Of a DNA stretch of 64,000 nucleotides, positions 22,784 to 48,966 are shown piece by piece; within the stretch, counting starts at the first letter, position 1; each line of letters begins with the position of its first letter. The notes under the pieces were generated by a model. That model worked only from the letters and a program-made list of their open reading frames with translations, was not told the origin of the DNA and ran no database searches. Source of the stretch: Ianthella basta (taxonomy: Eukaryota > Porifera > Demospongiae > Verongiida > Ianthellidae). The translations under genes were made by a program, and so were the position numbers. The DNA lies in NCBI GenBank assembly GCA_964019415.1, contig OZ025887.1, forward strand, positions 5,577,450-5,641,449, given 5' to 3'.

Positions 22784-22817
22784 ACACACACACACACACA
22801 TAAACACACACACACAC
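22694..22817. repeat. (CA)n microsatellite
   Basis: About 60 CA units with a few TA or GA interruptions, in the spacer before the unrecognised single-exon gene. Confidence 0.97.
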
Positions 22818-23256
22818 GTGTATACTGCATGTGTTAATAAAACGTATGTATGTTTTGGAAATGTATATTTTCATGGAGTACATGAGTTTCATGGAATACA
22901 ATGATGTCAGAAGGCTGTAATAAGCTACTTTCACTACTATGCCCTTCCTGCACCCTTACATAACCCTCCCCTGGTATGTCCCCCCTCCCCTCCCCCCACT
23001 CCCTATTGCCACTTCCCCGCATGCCCCCCAACTTCTTACTGACACTCCTCTGAATACTCCTCCCACTCCCTCCATGTCCTTCACATTCCCTTAATGTCCA
23101 TCTTCCCCTTGCACACAGCTTATGGATACACCAAAATTGATGCCCCAGTGGGTATAAAATCTTGTCTGATCTATTCACACACAGTACTGTATGTGTACAA
23201 CACATACCCACAGTACTGTATATTGTATGGCTGTATTTCACCCGTCGATCTGTCCC

Positions 23257-23904
23257 ATGCAGTCACTGCCCTCAAGTGTCCTCTATGACACGCTCCTCAC
23301 TCCAAAGGATCTGCTGCAGTACATAGCCAACCGAGACTTTGTTCACAGTGACACCAGCCCCACACAGCTTACACTCACTAAAGAAGAAACTAGTGGAATT
23401 GCAAGGGTGATCCGCATCCCTCTCTTGCCACCGTCGTCCCTCCCGGAAAAGCAGGAATACCACCTGGAGATCGATGTCGCACTGTCAGATCCAGGGACGG
23501 AGGATGCCGACATTGCATTCCTTCTGAGCGACAACATCCACTTTGTTGGTGTTGTCGTACCAGACAGAAATGAGAGAGCAACATTGTGCTACGGCTTAGA
23601 GGGACGAGACATGTTTCCCAGAGGGGTGAACAGGCGTAGGTCTTCATTGACGGAGATCAACAAGTGGTTTGAGATGCCAACAGATTCTAGGGAATCTGTC
23701 AGGAGAGTCCAGCTTCTTTTCAAACCCTACCAAAGTTGGGGTGCTTGCCTTGTTAACGGTGTACGTGAATTCATCAACTCACTGAAATATGAGAACATGA
23801 TTGACACCAGTAGGCCCCTCTTCCTGGATGTGTACTTGGATGATGATGAGGAAGTGCATAACTTACTGTACATTCATGCAAAGTTGGTCTTGAAGGATCG
23901 ATGA
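23257..23904 (+). CDS. Unrecognised protein, single open exon
   Basis: An open frame of 215 codons from an ATG at 23257 to TGA. Coding composition is convincing and there is no repeat in it, but I do not recognise the family. The residues look like a beta-rich soluble domain with hydrophobic strands such as HLEIDVALSD, DIAFLLSDNIHFVGVVV and PLFLDVYLDDDEEVHNLLY, and a basic RGVNRRRSS segment. There is no signal peptide or membrane segment. The ATG overlaps a consensus splice acceptor (CCCATGCAG), so the visible frame may instead be the last exon of a longer gene whose earlier exons were not found in 22.4-23.2 kb. The upstream 330 bases are C-rich with several CCTCCC runs. Confidence 0.65.
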   Translation: MQSLPSSVLYDTLLTPKDLLQYIANRDFVHSDTSPTQLTLTKEETSGIARVIRIPLLPPSSLPEKQEYHLEIDVALSDPGTEDADIAFLLSDNIHFVGVVVPDRNERATLCYGLEGRDMFPRGVNRRRSSLTEINKWFEMPTDSRESVRRVQLLFKPYQSWGACLVNGVREFINSLKYENMIDTSRPLFLDVYLDDDEEVHNLLYIHAKLVLKDR

Positions 23905-24939
23905 TTGACACTGAGGATCGACTAGTTGTTTGATTGTAATTAGCTACAGTCATATTTTTTCACTTCATATTCTTGCATGGATGCACACGCACATGCGTGT
24001 TCCACAGTCGTGCTGCCTTGCATGGTGTTGTTTGGTATTATTGTATTGTTCTTTCTTCACTTTCTCTCTCAATTTGCAAAGATGTGTGATGATTAACTGT
24101 GTGACCTTAACACTGCTTAGCACGCATGACACGGTGTAGAATACTTGGATTGGATGAATGTATGTAGTCAGTGAACAGAGGGGTATGTCCTTTGTGTTTA
24201 CTTAATGTTCACTTAATTCAGTATAATGCCCAATTTACTGACTTTCATCTCAGATTTGTGCACACATACGAGCCACACTCTTCATGCAATTGGTATGAGT
24301 CATAGAGTTACTCCTTAAGTGGAGCACATTCATTGGTACGTTAGTATTGATGATGATATTGAAACAATTGTAGCTGTTCCCATTCCCACTTACTCTATGT
24401 GCACATTCTGAACTGGGACATGCAGTTAACCTTTGTATGTATGCCCTTTATATTGTTGTTATCAAATTGCTAGACTGAAAGGAGTTAGGACAAAGCACTG
24501 CTTGTGTTCAAAAGGACACTTGGTTTCTTTTTCTCTTTCAATTATCTGATATACAGAACAACAACTTGTGTTTGTACACGCTACCATATAAGGTATTGTT
24601 TATGCTTGGATGGGCTGGAAATTATGTAGCTTACACCTACACTTACATGGAACATTCTGAGGATCATGCACCAAGCTGCAGACTGTTCAAATTTTAGACT
24701 GTTCAAATCTGAATTACTCATTTTTGAACTCATACAAGAGATTTAGGCAATTGTCCAATATTTGCTTCCTGAAACTTGTGAAGTTGTTGCCTAGGATACC
24801 GCCTAGCAGTTAATACTGTATACAACCATTTATATGACACATGTCTGTATCCTTGGTAACGATTGTCCCGTAGTCTGGGGTGATCACATGATTGCCTCAA
24901 CCATTGTATCATCCCATGTCACGTCACTAGCTAATGCAT

Positions 24940-25106
24940 GCCCGGCAGAACAGCCCAGGCTGCCCAGGCCGTGGCCTGACCAGATTTTTAGGTCTGGCCA
25001 TGCTTTTCTATAGCTAAGGTACTTCCTGGCCTGTGCAAGTGGCCGTCTAGGTTAAATGTTGTTCTGACTTGGCCTGACCACCTTTAAAGTGCTTCCTCCT
25101 GGCCTG
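24940..25106. repeat. 165-bp dispersed repeat, copy B
   Basis: Direct-orientation partner of 19387-19551, with the same order of blocks and scattered substitutions plus a few 1-4 bp indels. Confidence 0.85.
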
Positions 25107-25957
25107 TATAACGTAGTCCCCACATACTGAACATAATATATGCATGTGCTCTAATCCATAACCATGTGCACTGAAACAGACAGGGAGTTTTAGCAGCTGA
25201 AATGTTTAGCATGCTTGGGAAGACAGGTCAAGGCTAGGGGATTCCACACAGACCTATTACAGTAAACATCCTTAAAATTGTGTACCAAACTGCGCATGAC
25301 CAGCACAGCACAAATTGCTGTCTTGCACTGTGACAATTTATCTGGCTGGACGGCATTGTCCTCCCGGGGATGCAAGGAGTGGTCCCACAATTCTCCTTGC
25401 GTTGAAAAGGTGCACTGTGTTGATATTGAAAGCCTTTCAATCTGACAGTGCACTTCCTGATGGGGAGTCCATGGTGTGGTGCAATACTGCATTCATGTCA
25501 CATTCAAACTTCACAATGTTTACTGATGTCATTGCACTGTTACGTGTGACTAAATGGGCAACCCCATGCACAAGGGTGCTCTTCACGCTTGACTAGTGCA
25601 ACCAAGTGGACATACATTACATTGGCAGTGCAACGTTAGGAAGCCTTACAGCTAGGAGTGTGTACGAGCACATTATATGGTGAATGATCTGTTTAATGAA
25701 GAAATGACCGAAATAAATCTGACTAATGTGGATCTAGTCACAAGTCAAATCACTCGTCACTGTTTTGTGTGTTGGTGCATGTATGCACGTGTGTACGTAC
25801 TTGCTTGCACCATGCACCATGCCACCACCATCACTCAGTGGGGCCCACTATCACTTAATATAATCACATACCACTGTTATCAACCATGAGGTACAAGTCT
25901 GTAACAAACACTGACTGCTATCCATTAGGGTGCGTGTGCACGTGTACCATAAGCTTA

Positions 25958-26122
25958 TACAGTGGAACCTGTCTAAGATGGTCACTGAGTTAGGCAGCCA
26001 CCTCTCTAAGACAGCCAGCCTCCCTGGCCCCACATAACACCAAAACATTTCAATCTACCTCTCTATAAAGGTCTAGACTAGAACTGGCCCAAAGGTGTCT
26101 ATCTTTGACAGGCTCCACTGTA
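25958..26122. mobile_element. 165-bp MITE with terminal inverted repeats
   Basis: The left end TACAGTGGAACCTGTCTAAG and the reverse complement of the right end TACAGTGGAGCCTGTCAAAG match at all but two positions. TTA-like bases flank both ends, suggesting a TA or TTA target duplication as in Tc1/mariner-type MITEs. A degenerate relative is in NAA40 intron 10. Confidence 0.8.
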
Positions 26123-26238
26123 TTATCCTATACAGACATACTGTAGAGGGTATCAAACAGGGTTTGTAGTGAGCACAGCATACACCCATGTACACAAGGG
26201 ACACATTGAAAGTTAATTTTGTGATTAAGTTCCTGCGA

Positions 26239-26246
26239 TATAAAAA
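26239..26246 (+). promoter_or_regulatory. TATA-like element of the 5S gene
   Basis: TATAAAAA lies about 29 bases upstream of the 5S start, the position used by external TATA elements of many invertebrate 5S genes transcribed by RNA polymerase III. Confidence 0.65.
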
Positions 26247-26267
26247 GCCTTGTGGATGTGTTTTAGT

Positions 26268-26388
26268 GTCCTACGGCCATACCATGCTGAATGCACCGGT
26301 TCTCGTCTGATCACCGAAGTTAAGCAGCATTGGGCTGGGTTAGTACTTGGATGGGTGACCGCCTGGGAATACCCAGTGCTGTAGGTCC
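26268..26388 (+). rRNA. 5S ribosomal RNA
   Basis: Structural RNA of the large ribosomal subunit. The sequence follows the eukaryotic 5S pattern throughout: CTACGGCCATACCATGCTGA at the 5' end, then CTCGTCTGATCACCGAAGTT, AAGCAGCATTGGGCTGGGTT, AGTACTTGGATGGGTGACCG and CCTGGGAATACCCAGTGCTG with a GTAGGTC end that pairs with the 5' end. The internal promoter elements (box A, intermediate element and box C) lie within the middle blocks. A TATA-like element upstream and a T run downstream support a transcribed gene. Only one copy is in the window, so it is a dispersed copy or the edge of a cluster not seen here. The exact ends may be off by one or two bases. Confidence 0.95.
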
Positions 26389-26394
26389 TTTTTT
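26389..26394 (+). terminator. Pol III T-run terminator of the 5S gene
   Basis: Six T residues directly follow the mature 5S 3' end. Confidence 0.8.
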
Positions 26395-27235
26395 GTTTGC
26401 TTGGAACTCTTCCAATGTCCCTTTTCTCCTTTATGGAGACTTTTCAGTGCTTTCCCCCATCTGGTCACTTAAAGCACCTCCCTTCCATCGCCTCTTTGAA
26501 GTTACCTTCTTCAATAACACTGTACACCACAGCTGCGACTGTCATTGATGTCACAACCATAAAGATATATCCTTATTGAAATATACCAGTAATTTACAAG
26601 TGAAAGTGGGAATTATTTGGGTCATTAGCTCTATAACGAGTTGTACTGCGTGATGGAGTGATGTATACTTAGAACCTGACAAATTCTAGCAACTAGTGTG
26701 CATGGGGGGGGGGGGGGATGTCATATGCAGGGGTCTATAATTTTTGTAACCAGTTCCCATGCTGGGATGTAGCTATAGGGGCAGATACAAATATTTAGTT
26801 GTATGGATGATGCATATCAATCCTACCCAGAGGTAACTGACTGGTTTGATTCCAGAAACCTTGAAGCCCAGACCCTGGATTCACTCTTGATTGTATATTC
26901 ACACCTGAATGGCACCATTAGCAGCTGTGTTTATTGTGTTCTGAATTAGCTATATGCACTGCAATGATTTAAAACTGAAAACTCAGGTCCCCTTACTATA
27001 AGTAATGAAAGTGAAAATTGTTCCACAAATGGCAGGGTTGAGCACAAGGTACACATAGTTAGCACACAACACGCTCACAAGCTCACTCCTCCTCACACGC
27101 ATGTATAGTTAGACACACTTTCATTTCAGTACACATGCAGCGCTTGTTCAAACCAAGAACCACAGTAGAGAAAGCGAATGGATATACAGTATAATCATAT
27201 ATTTGTTTGAAAAGGCCCGAGTGACTAGCTAGGTC

Positions 27236-27965
27236 AGACACAATAACGATTGTAGTCACTAGCCAAATGGACAGTTGCTCTCCAATGTTTTGGTATCATA
27301 CATTGGCTTACTTTCATCAGGGAGAAATGACAAACAGGCACTTGAGAATGGAGATGTGGCTGCATCTGCTCTGGCTGAGACATGTAGTCCATAGGCCAGG
27401 TCCCAGGTGAGACCACACACTCCCTTTCGGAAAGCTGGAACAACATTCAGTGCCATGCATCCCAAAAGTGGCGGCAGAACATGACACAGTTTGGGGGGGA
27501 GGGGAGGGGAGGGGAGGGCTGCTTGGTGGCAAAGCCAGTCAGACTTATACATCCACTGTTCTCTGGATCATGAATTATTGGGGGGGGGGGGAGGGAGGGA
27601 GGGGGGATACAACCCCTAGTCCCCCAACACATTAAACAGTGAAAGGAAGACCCTACCCAGTGAGTATTTGGCTCTGCTGGACTACAGTACGTATAGCTTA
27701 ACAACCTACACACTCTTACACTTCCTATTAATTCTGAATTGCATTTTAGCATAAATTATAAGAATTTAATTTCAATTTAATGTTTTTCATTACCGCACCC
27801 CTAATCATCTAGTGTCACCTGTCACAGCCACACTATTGTCAAATCATCCGCTGTCACCATAAATGCATGAGTGCTCCATTTGTCATTATTCCCTGATGAA
27901 GGTAGCTGTATGGTACAGAAGTGTTGGAGTTGGAGAACAATTGTCCATTTGACTAGTGTCAATTA
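27236..27965. mobile_element. Foldback-type element, about 730 bp
   Basis: Two arms of about 80 bases are inverted relative to each other. In the left arm's reverse complement and in the right arm one finds TCCCTGATGAA followed by a diverged middle and then CTGTCCATTTGGCTAGTGAC against TTGTCCATTTGACTAGTGTC. The core contains G-rich tracts (27490-27610) and no coding frame. A related arm-like segment with TTGGCTAGTGACTTCTAAT is near 35010-35090 in WDR27 intron 1. Confidence 0.55.
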
Positions 27966-28007
27966 ACAGACTTTATCATGAATGGCTATACATACGTACG
28001 TATATAC

Positions 28008-28185
28008 ATCTATACATGTACAGTGTGTATACGTACATATACATGTACAGTGTGTATACGTACATATACATGTACAGTGTGTATACGTACATATACATGT
28101 ACAGTGTGTATACGTACATATACATGTACAGTGTGTATACGTACATATACATGTACAGTGTGTATACGTACATATACATGTGTAC
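28008..28185. repeat. 27-bp tandem repeat, about 6.5 copies
   Basis: The unit is TATACGTACATATACATGTA followed by CAGTGTG, almost perfectly repeated. It lies about 600 bp beyond the TRIM-NHL stop. Confidence 0.97.
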
Positions 28186-28793
28186 AGTGCTTGCTGAGTA
28201 TGACATTGTGAGCAACGACAAGTCATGTAATGGTACCTGGTATTCCTTGTCCAGTGAGCCATCCTCCACGTTGTACACCATTCACTGAGACATGCTAACA
28301 GAACTGCCTGCCATTCAGTGAAACAGACGAAAAGAACAAAAACGGTACCTCGATCCCTGTGCTCCTGAATTGCGGACAACTGTTTGTACTGTACCTTAGT
28401 TCCACTTAATGAACTGAACTTGTCTAAGTATAATGACCCATGGGCCTCTATATTGTTCCAAGCATTCTGACCCATCCTTCATTCAAGACCTACCCTCCTC
28501 TGAATGCCAGCTTCTATTCAAGCCTGGCTTCTACATGGATAAGTACTTGGAAGTAATAAAGTTCATTACAATATTACTATATATACAGGGAGTAATAATA
28601 AGCAGTAAATACAGTTAACTTAAAAACACACATTATGTACACAATATATGTAGAAACACACAAGTCTAAGAGCTCTACAACTCTTAACACAATCACAGTG
28701 ATGTCAAGTTTTGAAGGAACACAATCATGATACATAGAACTGAATAAATTGCAGAATCAAAGTGTGGGCTGGCTGCGTATGTACACGTGGGGA

Positions 28794-30968
28794 TTAAACA
28801 TACACATGAATTCCCAATTGTGATTTGCTGATGACAAACAGCTTATGATGGTCATTAGCTGCTGCTCCACAAGGTTGTGAGAGTATTGAAGGATCACTAC
28901 GGCCACCCAAACATCTGACAAAGTCACCGTCTGCCGTAAACATTTGGACACGTCCAGCTTCTGGCTCTGAAACTAACACCATGCCGTCATCAGTCACGGA
29001 CACATGAGTGGGAAGTGTGACGGTTTCCTCTTCACTGCTACTCTTCGATATTTCATGGAGAAATTCACCTTCTTGGCTGATCACCTGTATTCGGTTGTTG
29101 CCTTGGTCTGCCACAAAGATGTGGCCGTTTCTTCCAACTGACAGCGAGGAAGGTTGCTGAAAGTGCAGAGGACCGCTGCCATATGATCCAATCTCTCTCA
29201 CAAGTTTGCCCATTGCAGAGTACACAAATATCCTGTCTCGTGTCGCATCTGAGACATAAATTGTGCCATCAATGTGACAGGCTAGTCCTGATGGATCAAT
29301 CAATTGGCCGGTCTTGGAGCCATAGGAGCCAACCTTTCCCAAATATCGCCCACTTGTGGTGAACGTCCGCACACACTTGTTCCCCTTGTCAGTAACAAGG
29401 ATGTTCCCATAGAGGTCAAATGTCAGACCATTACCGACTTCTCCTAGCTTTCCCTGCCCAATTCGTCTCACAAAGTGCCCATTTCTGTCGAACAGATCAA
29501 CGGATAAGTGTGTCTTGTTGGAGGCAGCAATGTCTCCAGCCCTGCTCAAAGCAATTGCTGCATACGCAGAGGGTCCAGAGGGAGCAGTGATTATGTGGTG
29601 GAGGCGAGACACTTGTGAGCAGCTGCTGCCCACTTGAAGCACCGAAGGACTTCCTTTCACGTGCTTCCCATCCACCTTGATACTCAGTTGGTACATGCCA
29701 TTAGTGGGAAAAAAGAAGGAAATGACACAGTCTGGTGCCTTCTGAGGTTTTAGTTCAATGGCAGTCACAATCCCCTCTTTCCCATTGTCGTGGTAGAGGT
29801 GCACGGAAAGCCTTGCCTGGTCAACGATGACAGGGGTATTGAGCCCACTGAAGCAAGATAGTACCACAGAGTACTCCTTGTAGGGAAGAAGAGCACCCTG
29901 AGGAAGAGTGCCGAGAAAGCAGTTGGGTGGATATGCTCGGGCTGTTGATAGCAGAGGGTCCAGGCACTCTTGCTGGAGTCGCTCCACCATGTTTTCCAGG
30001 TGCTTCACAAACATGGATCCTCCCGGTCCAATAGCAGTGTTCTCAATGCCTTGGAGTGTATGGCATGTTACCTCCAGTTGGTGCCTGAGGCAGTGCAGAC
30101 CCTGGTGGTCAACACCACATGTCAGCACTTTCAGAGCGCGCGAATCTGCTAGGTGCTCCTCCGCATCAGTGCATAGTGTAGCAGCTTCTTCCAGCAAGCG
30201 TTCTCCCTCCTTCTTACCCTTCTTCAAAGTCGCTAACTTGCGGCTATAGCTAGCTTCCATCTCACGCAACACAACTTGTTTGCACGCCTCAGTCACCTGC
30301 GCTATTTGGGAGAAGGCCTGACCTATCGAACCCCGCGTGTTCTCTCTGGCTTGTTCCAGTCTTTCTTCCACAAGAGTGGCGCTGCTCACGCAGTCGAGCA
30401 CCTGCATGCGCTTCTGTCTGGTCTCTTCAATTTCATCGAGCAGGTCTTGTTTGCGGCCTTTCGCTATATGTTCGATACCGACGCGCGAGTGGTCACTGTG
30501 GGCTTCCCGAGAGCAGCAGCTGCAAAGGAGGACACGGCAAGACGAACAGTAGCTCTTAACCTGCTTGTTGTGTTTCGCACACACGGGGTCTTCCTGTAAA
30601 TCCGCAGACAAAGAGAGAATGGAGCTCTTACTAGCATCTTGTTCTCGGCAACTCTCACATAGAAGCTGGAGCGTGTCTTGGCGCAGATAAACGACTGAAC
30701 CCAACTCGCAAACGCCACATTTCAGCACGTCCTGTGGCCTGGGCTGTGATGGGCGACTCCTTGCAGACAAATAGAAATTTATTGGGAATCCTTGAACGCC
30801 TTCTGAAGGTAGAACGAACGCTTTCCTGCACTCGGGGCAGCGGGTCTGCTCCTGTTGACATAGACCCGCCAAGCAGGCGGTGCAAAACGAATGCAGACAG
30901 GGCAGGGCTCTGGGCTCCTGGAATTCGTCGAGGCAAATGCCACAGCGTCCTATGCCGTTTTCCACCAT
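28794..30968 (-). CDS. Intronless TRIM-NHL protein (TRIM2/3/71-like)
   Basis: Predicted RING E3 ubiquitin ligase of 724 residues in one uninterrupted exon. The RING finger has C9, C12, C24, H26, C29, C32, C44 and C47 in the C3HC4 order. A degenerate first B-box (CGVC...CESC, about residues 83-107) and a B-box 2 (CAKHNKQVKSYCSSC onward, about 129-167) follow, then a coiled coil to about residue 330. A filamin/ABP280-type Ig domain covers about 360-460 (ends DGKHVKGSPSVLQVG). The rest is an NHL beta-propeller of about six blades, with signatures such as GLTFDLYGNILVTDKGNKCV and SLSVGRNGHIFVADQGNNRI. In bilaterians this architecture binds RNA or protein partners in post-transcriptional control. 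The lack of introns contrasts with every neighbour. The precise orthologue among TRIM2, TRIM3, TRIM71 and others is not resolved. Confidence 0.93.
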   Translation of the reverse strand: MVENGIGRCGICLDEFQEPRALPCLHSFCTACLAGLCQQEQTRCPECRKAFVLPSEGVQGFPINFYLSARSRPSQPRPQDVLKCGVCELGSVVYLRQDTLQLLCESCREQDASKSSILSLSADLQEDPVCAKHNKQVKSYCSSCRVLLCSCCSREAHSDHSRVGIEHIAKGRKQDLLDEIEETRQKRMQVLDCVSSATLVEERLEQARENTRGSIGQAFSQIAQVTEACKQVVLREMEASYSRKLATLKKGKKEGERLLEEAATLCTDAEEHLADSRALKVLTCGVDHQGLHCLRHQLEVTCHTLQGIENTAIGPGGSMFVKHLENMVERLQQECLDPLLSTARAYPPNCFLGTLPQGALLPYKEYSVVLSCFSGLNTPVIVDQARLSVHLYHDNGKEGIVTAIELKPQKAPDCVISFFFPTNGMYQLSIKVDGKHVKGSPSVLQVGSSCSQVSRLHHIITAPSGPSAYAAIALSRAGDIAASNKTHLSVDLFDRNGHFVRRIGQGKLGEVGNGLTFDLYGNILVTDKGNKCVRTFTTSGRYLGKVGSYGSKTGQLIDPSGLACHIDGTIYVSDATRDRIFVYSAMGKLVREIGSYGSGPLHFQQPSSLSVGRNGHIFVADQGNNRIQVISQEGEFLHEISKSSSEEETVTLPTHVSVTDDGMVLVSEPEAGRVQMFTADGDFVRCLGGRSDPSILSQPCGAAANDHHKLFVISKSQLGIHVYV

Positions 30969-31521
30969 CCCTGTAACTTCACGGAGTCAGTACCTCTTCA
31001 GCTTTAGGCGCAAAAGGTCTATAAATACAACTACTGCACTATGAATTCGAAAGTGTGACGTCAGCCCGCACGAAACAGAACAATTACGTAATTACTATTC
31101 ACGAAGACATTCACTGCCAGCTATGCCTCAGCTCAAGTTAGTTGCCCACTCACATCGAGGGACTTCTAGGTTGCTCCTTGCCGTACGTCCGTCATATTTA
31201 GATTAGAATTCCGGCTTCCGGTGGAAGTTAGCACGCTTTGCCCACTAATTTCTACATCGGCTCAGCTGACCGCTGTAGCAAACATTACAGGCTTTAACCT
31301 GGAAAGAAGCAATAAAAACAAGGCAGGAAATTAATCTTAGCCTTGTCAACACATCTTGCTATTATAAAGCATTCAGCGTACATGCATGCATTCGCCATGC
31401 AGGAGTGTGGACAATGCACTGGTAACTGCCTGACGGCCTGAGGCAAGTACATACACAGTCAGGAAACAAACATCCTATTCATATCATAACAAACATGCCA
31501 ATGTCCTTGTACAATAATAAA
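30969..31521. other. Spacer between WASHC1 and TRIM-NHL
   Basis: About 550 bp without a gene. It must contain the WASHC1 3' UTR and the TRIM-NHL promoter, both on the minus strand. No TATA box or repeat was noted. Confidence 0.5.
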
Positions 31522-32934
31522 TTATATAGTATCCTCCCAGTTTCCTGCAGTGTCTGATCCACTACCACTGTCATCATCGTCCATCTCTCCTGGAGTAGGG
31601 ATCATGGCAGATACCTTGTTCATCATGCTGCCACCACCCACATCATGGGTCTCAGATTCGGCAGTGTCCTTGCCCTGCTTCCCACTGATGCCCTTTCTCC
31701 GCCGAAACAATGCTGACCTGAGGTCGCTCATCAAGTCTCCACCCCCTGAGCCAACAGCTACTGTGTCCTCTTCCTCTTTGATTTTCTTCCGTTCCATCCG
31801 TCGCTCAGTTGCCTTCTTGAGGCCAGCATTCTTTGTTCCTCCAGCCTGTCTAATGGCCCTCATCAGATCTGCTCTGGGATTATCTTCAGACATAGCAGGC
31901 TCTTCCTCATCATCCATTCCTGCTCCTGCTTCCAAATCTAAACTGGGCAATTCAACATTTGGTGCTGTAGGTGGGGGTGGGGGAGGAGGAGGAGGGGGAG
32001 GGGCATCTGATATCGGAGGAAGGTTGACCTCCCCAGGGGGAGGTGGTGGAAGGTCACTTGCTGCTGAAGGCTCAATCTCTGGAAGGTCGAGGGTAAGCGC
32101 CAATGACGGAGCAATGGAGGGACCGTGATCGGCACTGTACAGCACATCATCGGCTATGTTTGGCAAGTTCAGGACATTTGGTACGTCCAATTCAGGAAGC
32201 GCATCTAGCTTAGGTCGATAGGTGACATTACTCGCTCCCTGGTATCTTCCCAGCTCCTCTCCGGTGAGAATGGACTTTGGTGCTTCATCAAGAGTCCTCT
32301 GCTCAATTAACTGATCCCTCGTTGTCGTCTTCACGTGACCGGAAAGTGGGTCTGTGTATACATATTTTTTATAGGGATTGTCCGAAGTGTTAAACAGGAG
32401 CAGAGAGGCAACTGAGGGGAGGTACTCGGGAAGTCCACCAAGCCCCTCTGACTCCTCAGTCACTGATGTCTGCTTCAGTTGCCTCAGTTGCACATTCTCT
32501 AGGGCAGCATTGACATCCTGCTTGAACACTTCGAAGTTCTGCTTCGCAATGATAATATCTGCATTAACTTCCAGAATTCGTGACTCTACGGGCCTTTTGG
32601 AGTATCGCACATTCTTCATCCTTCGGTCCACGTCACTGAACATGGATCGGTACGGCTCCACCTGTTTAGGGGCGGGGTACTTGGGTGGAGAGAGTACCGT
32701 TGTTGCTTTGCTTGTGGCACTGCGAAGCTTGTCTACTTTTGCCTGTGCCACACAAATGCGTTCATTAATAGCAGCAAGTTTATCTCGCTCAGCTCCCACC
32801 CTATTACTTATGCGATTGAATATGTCAACAGCCACTGCCTCCAGATACTCCAGGGCGTCAGTTACTTGAACCAGCGACTCTTCCCTTCTGAGGTCAGGCA
32901 GAATGACTGGAACGTTGTAGCACTGCACTGCCAT
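31522..32934 (-). CDS. WASHC1: WASH complex subunit 1 (WASH)
   Basis: Nucleation-promoting factor that activates Arp2/3 on endosomes. A single coding exon gives 470 residues from the ATG at 32934; human WASHC1 has about 465. An in-frame ATG at 33000 exists, but a splice acceptor (CTTTGTAG) lies just upstream of 32934 and the start MAVQCYNVPVILPDLRREE fits the family. The N-terminal WASH homology region includes PDLRREESLVQVTDALEYL, LPEYLPSVASLLLFNTSDNP and YKKYVYTDPLSG. A proline-rich stretch (PPISDA followed by eleven prolines) precedes the VCA module: WH2 RADLMRAIRQAGG, connector LMSDLRSALFRRRKGISG, and an acidic tail ending in GNWEDTI with its tryptophan. It is divergent from WDR27. Confidence 0.96.
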   Translation of the reverse strand: MAVQCYNVPVILPDLRREESLVQVTDALEYLEAVAVDIFNRISNRVGAERDKLAAINERICVAQAKVDKLRSATSKATTVLSPPKYPAPKQVEPYRSMFSDVDRRMKNVRYSKRPVESRILEVNADIIIAKQNFEVFKQDVNAALENVQLRQLKQTSVTEESEGLGGLPEYLPSVASLLLFNTSDNPYKKYVYTDPLSGHVKTTTRDQLIEQRTLDEAPKSILTGEELGRYQGASNVTYRPKLDALPELDVPNVLNLPNIADDVLYSADHGPSIAPSLALTLDLPEIEPSAASDLPPPPPGEVNLPPISDAPPPPPPPPPPPTAPNVELPSLDLEAGAGMDDEEEPAMSEDNPRADLMRAIRQAGGTKNAGLKKATERRMERKKIKEEEDTVAVGSGGGDLMSDLRSALFRRRKGISGKQGKDTAESETHDVGGGSMMNKVSAMIPTPGEMDDDDSGSGSDTAGNWEDTI

Positions 32935-33120
32935 GATTAGATGGAACCCTACAAAGGAGTAACACATCAGATGGCATACTATTCGAACTATATCGTTCAT
33001 TCATAGCAGCTTATGACTCCCCCCTTACCAAAAGAACAACTCTGGAAACCTCACAGAGAGTGGCCCCGCCAGTCACATGACTTAAACGCCTACGCGGCGT
33101 TTACATGTGTGGCGCTGCAA
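32935..33120. promoter_or_regulatory. Bidirectional WASHC1 / WDR27 promoter
   Basis: 186 bp separate the two start codons. A palindromic GTCACATGAC E-box variant lies at 33072-33081. The minus-strand side contains a likely 5' UTR intron acceptor just upstream of the WASHC1 ATG. Confidence 0.5.

Positions 33121-48966
<15,846 letters not shown>

Larger units (their letters stand above)
23905..26240. other. Gene-poor interval with dispersed repeats
   Basis: No gene was recognised. The interval contains copy B of the 165-bp repeat (24940-25106), a TA-flanked inverted-repeat element (25958-26122) and otherwise unique AT-leaning sequence. Small open frames here have no coding character. Confidence 0.55.

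Noticed and set aside
30464..30936. Overlapping frames opposite and within the TRIM-NHL N-terminus
   Set aside because: Shadow frames of a clearly supported RING/B-box coding exon.
32935..33000. Use of the upstream in-frame ATG at 33000 for WASHC1
   Set aside because: The 22 extra residues do not resemble WASH, and a splice acceptor lies between that ATG and the one at 32934.
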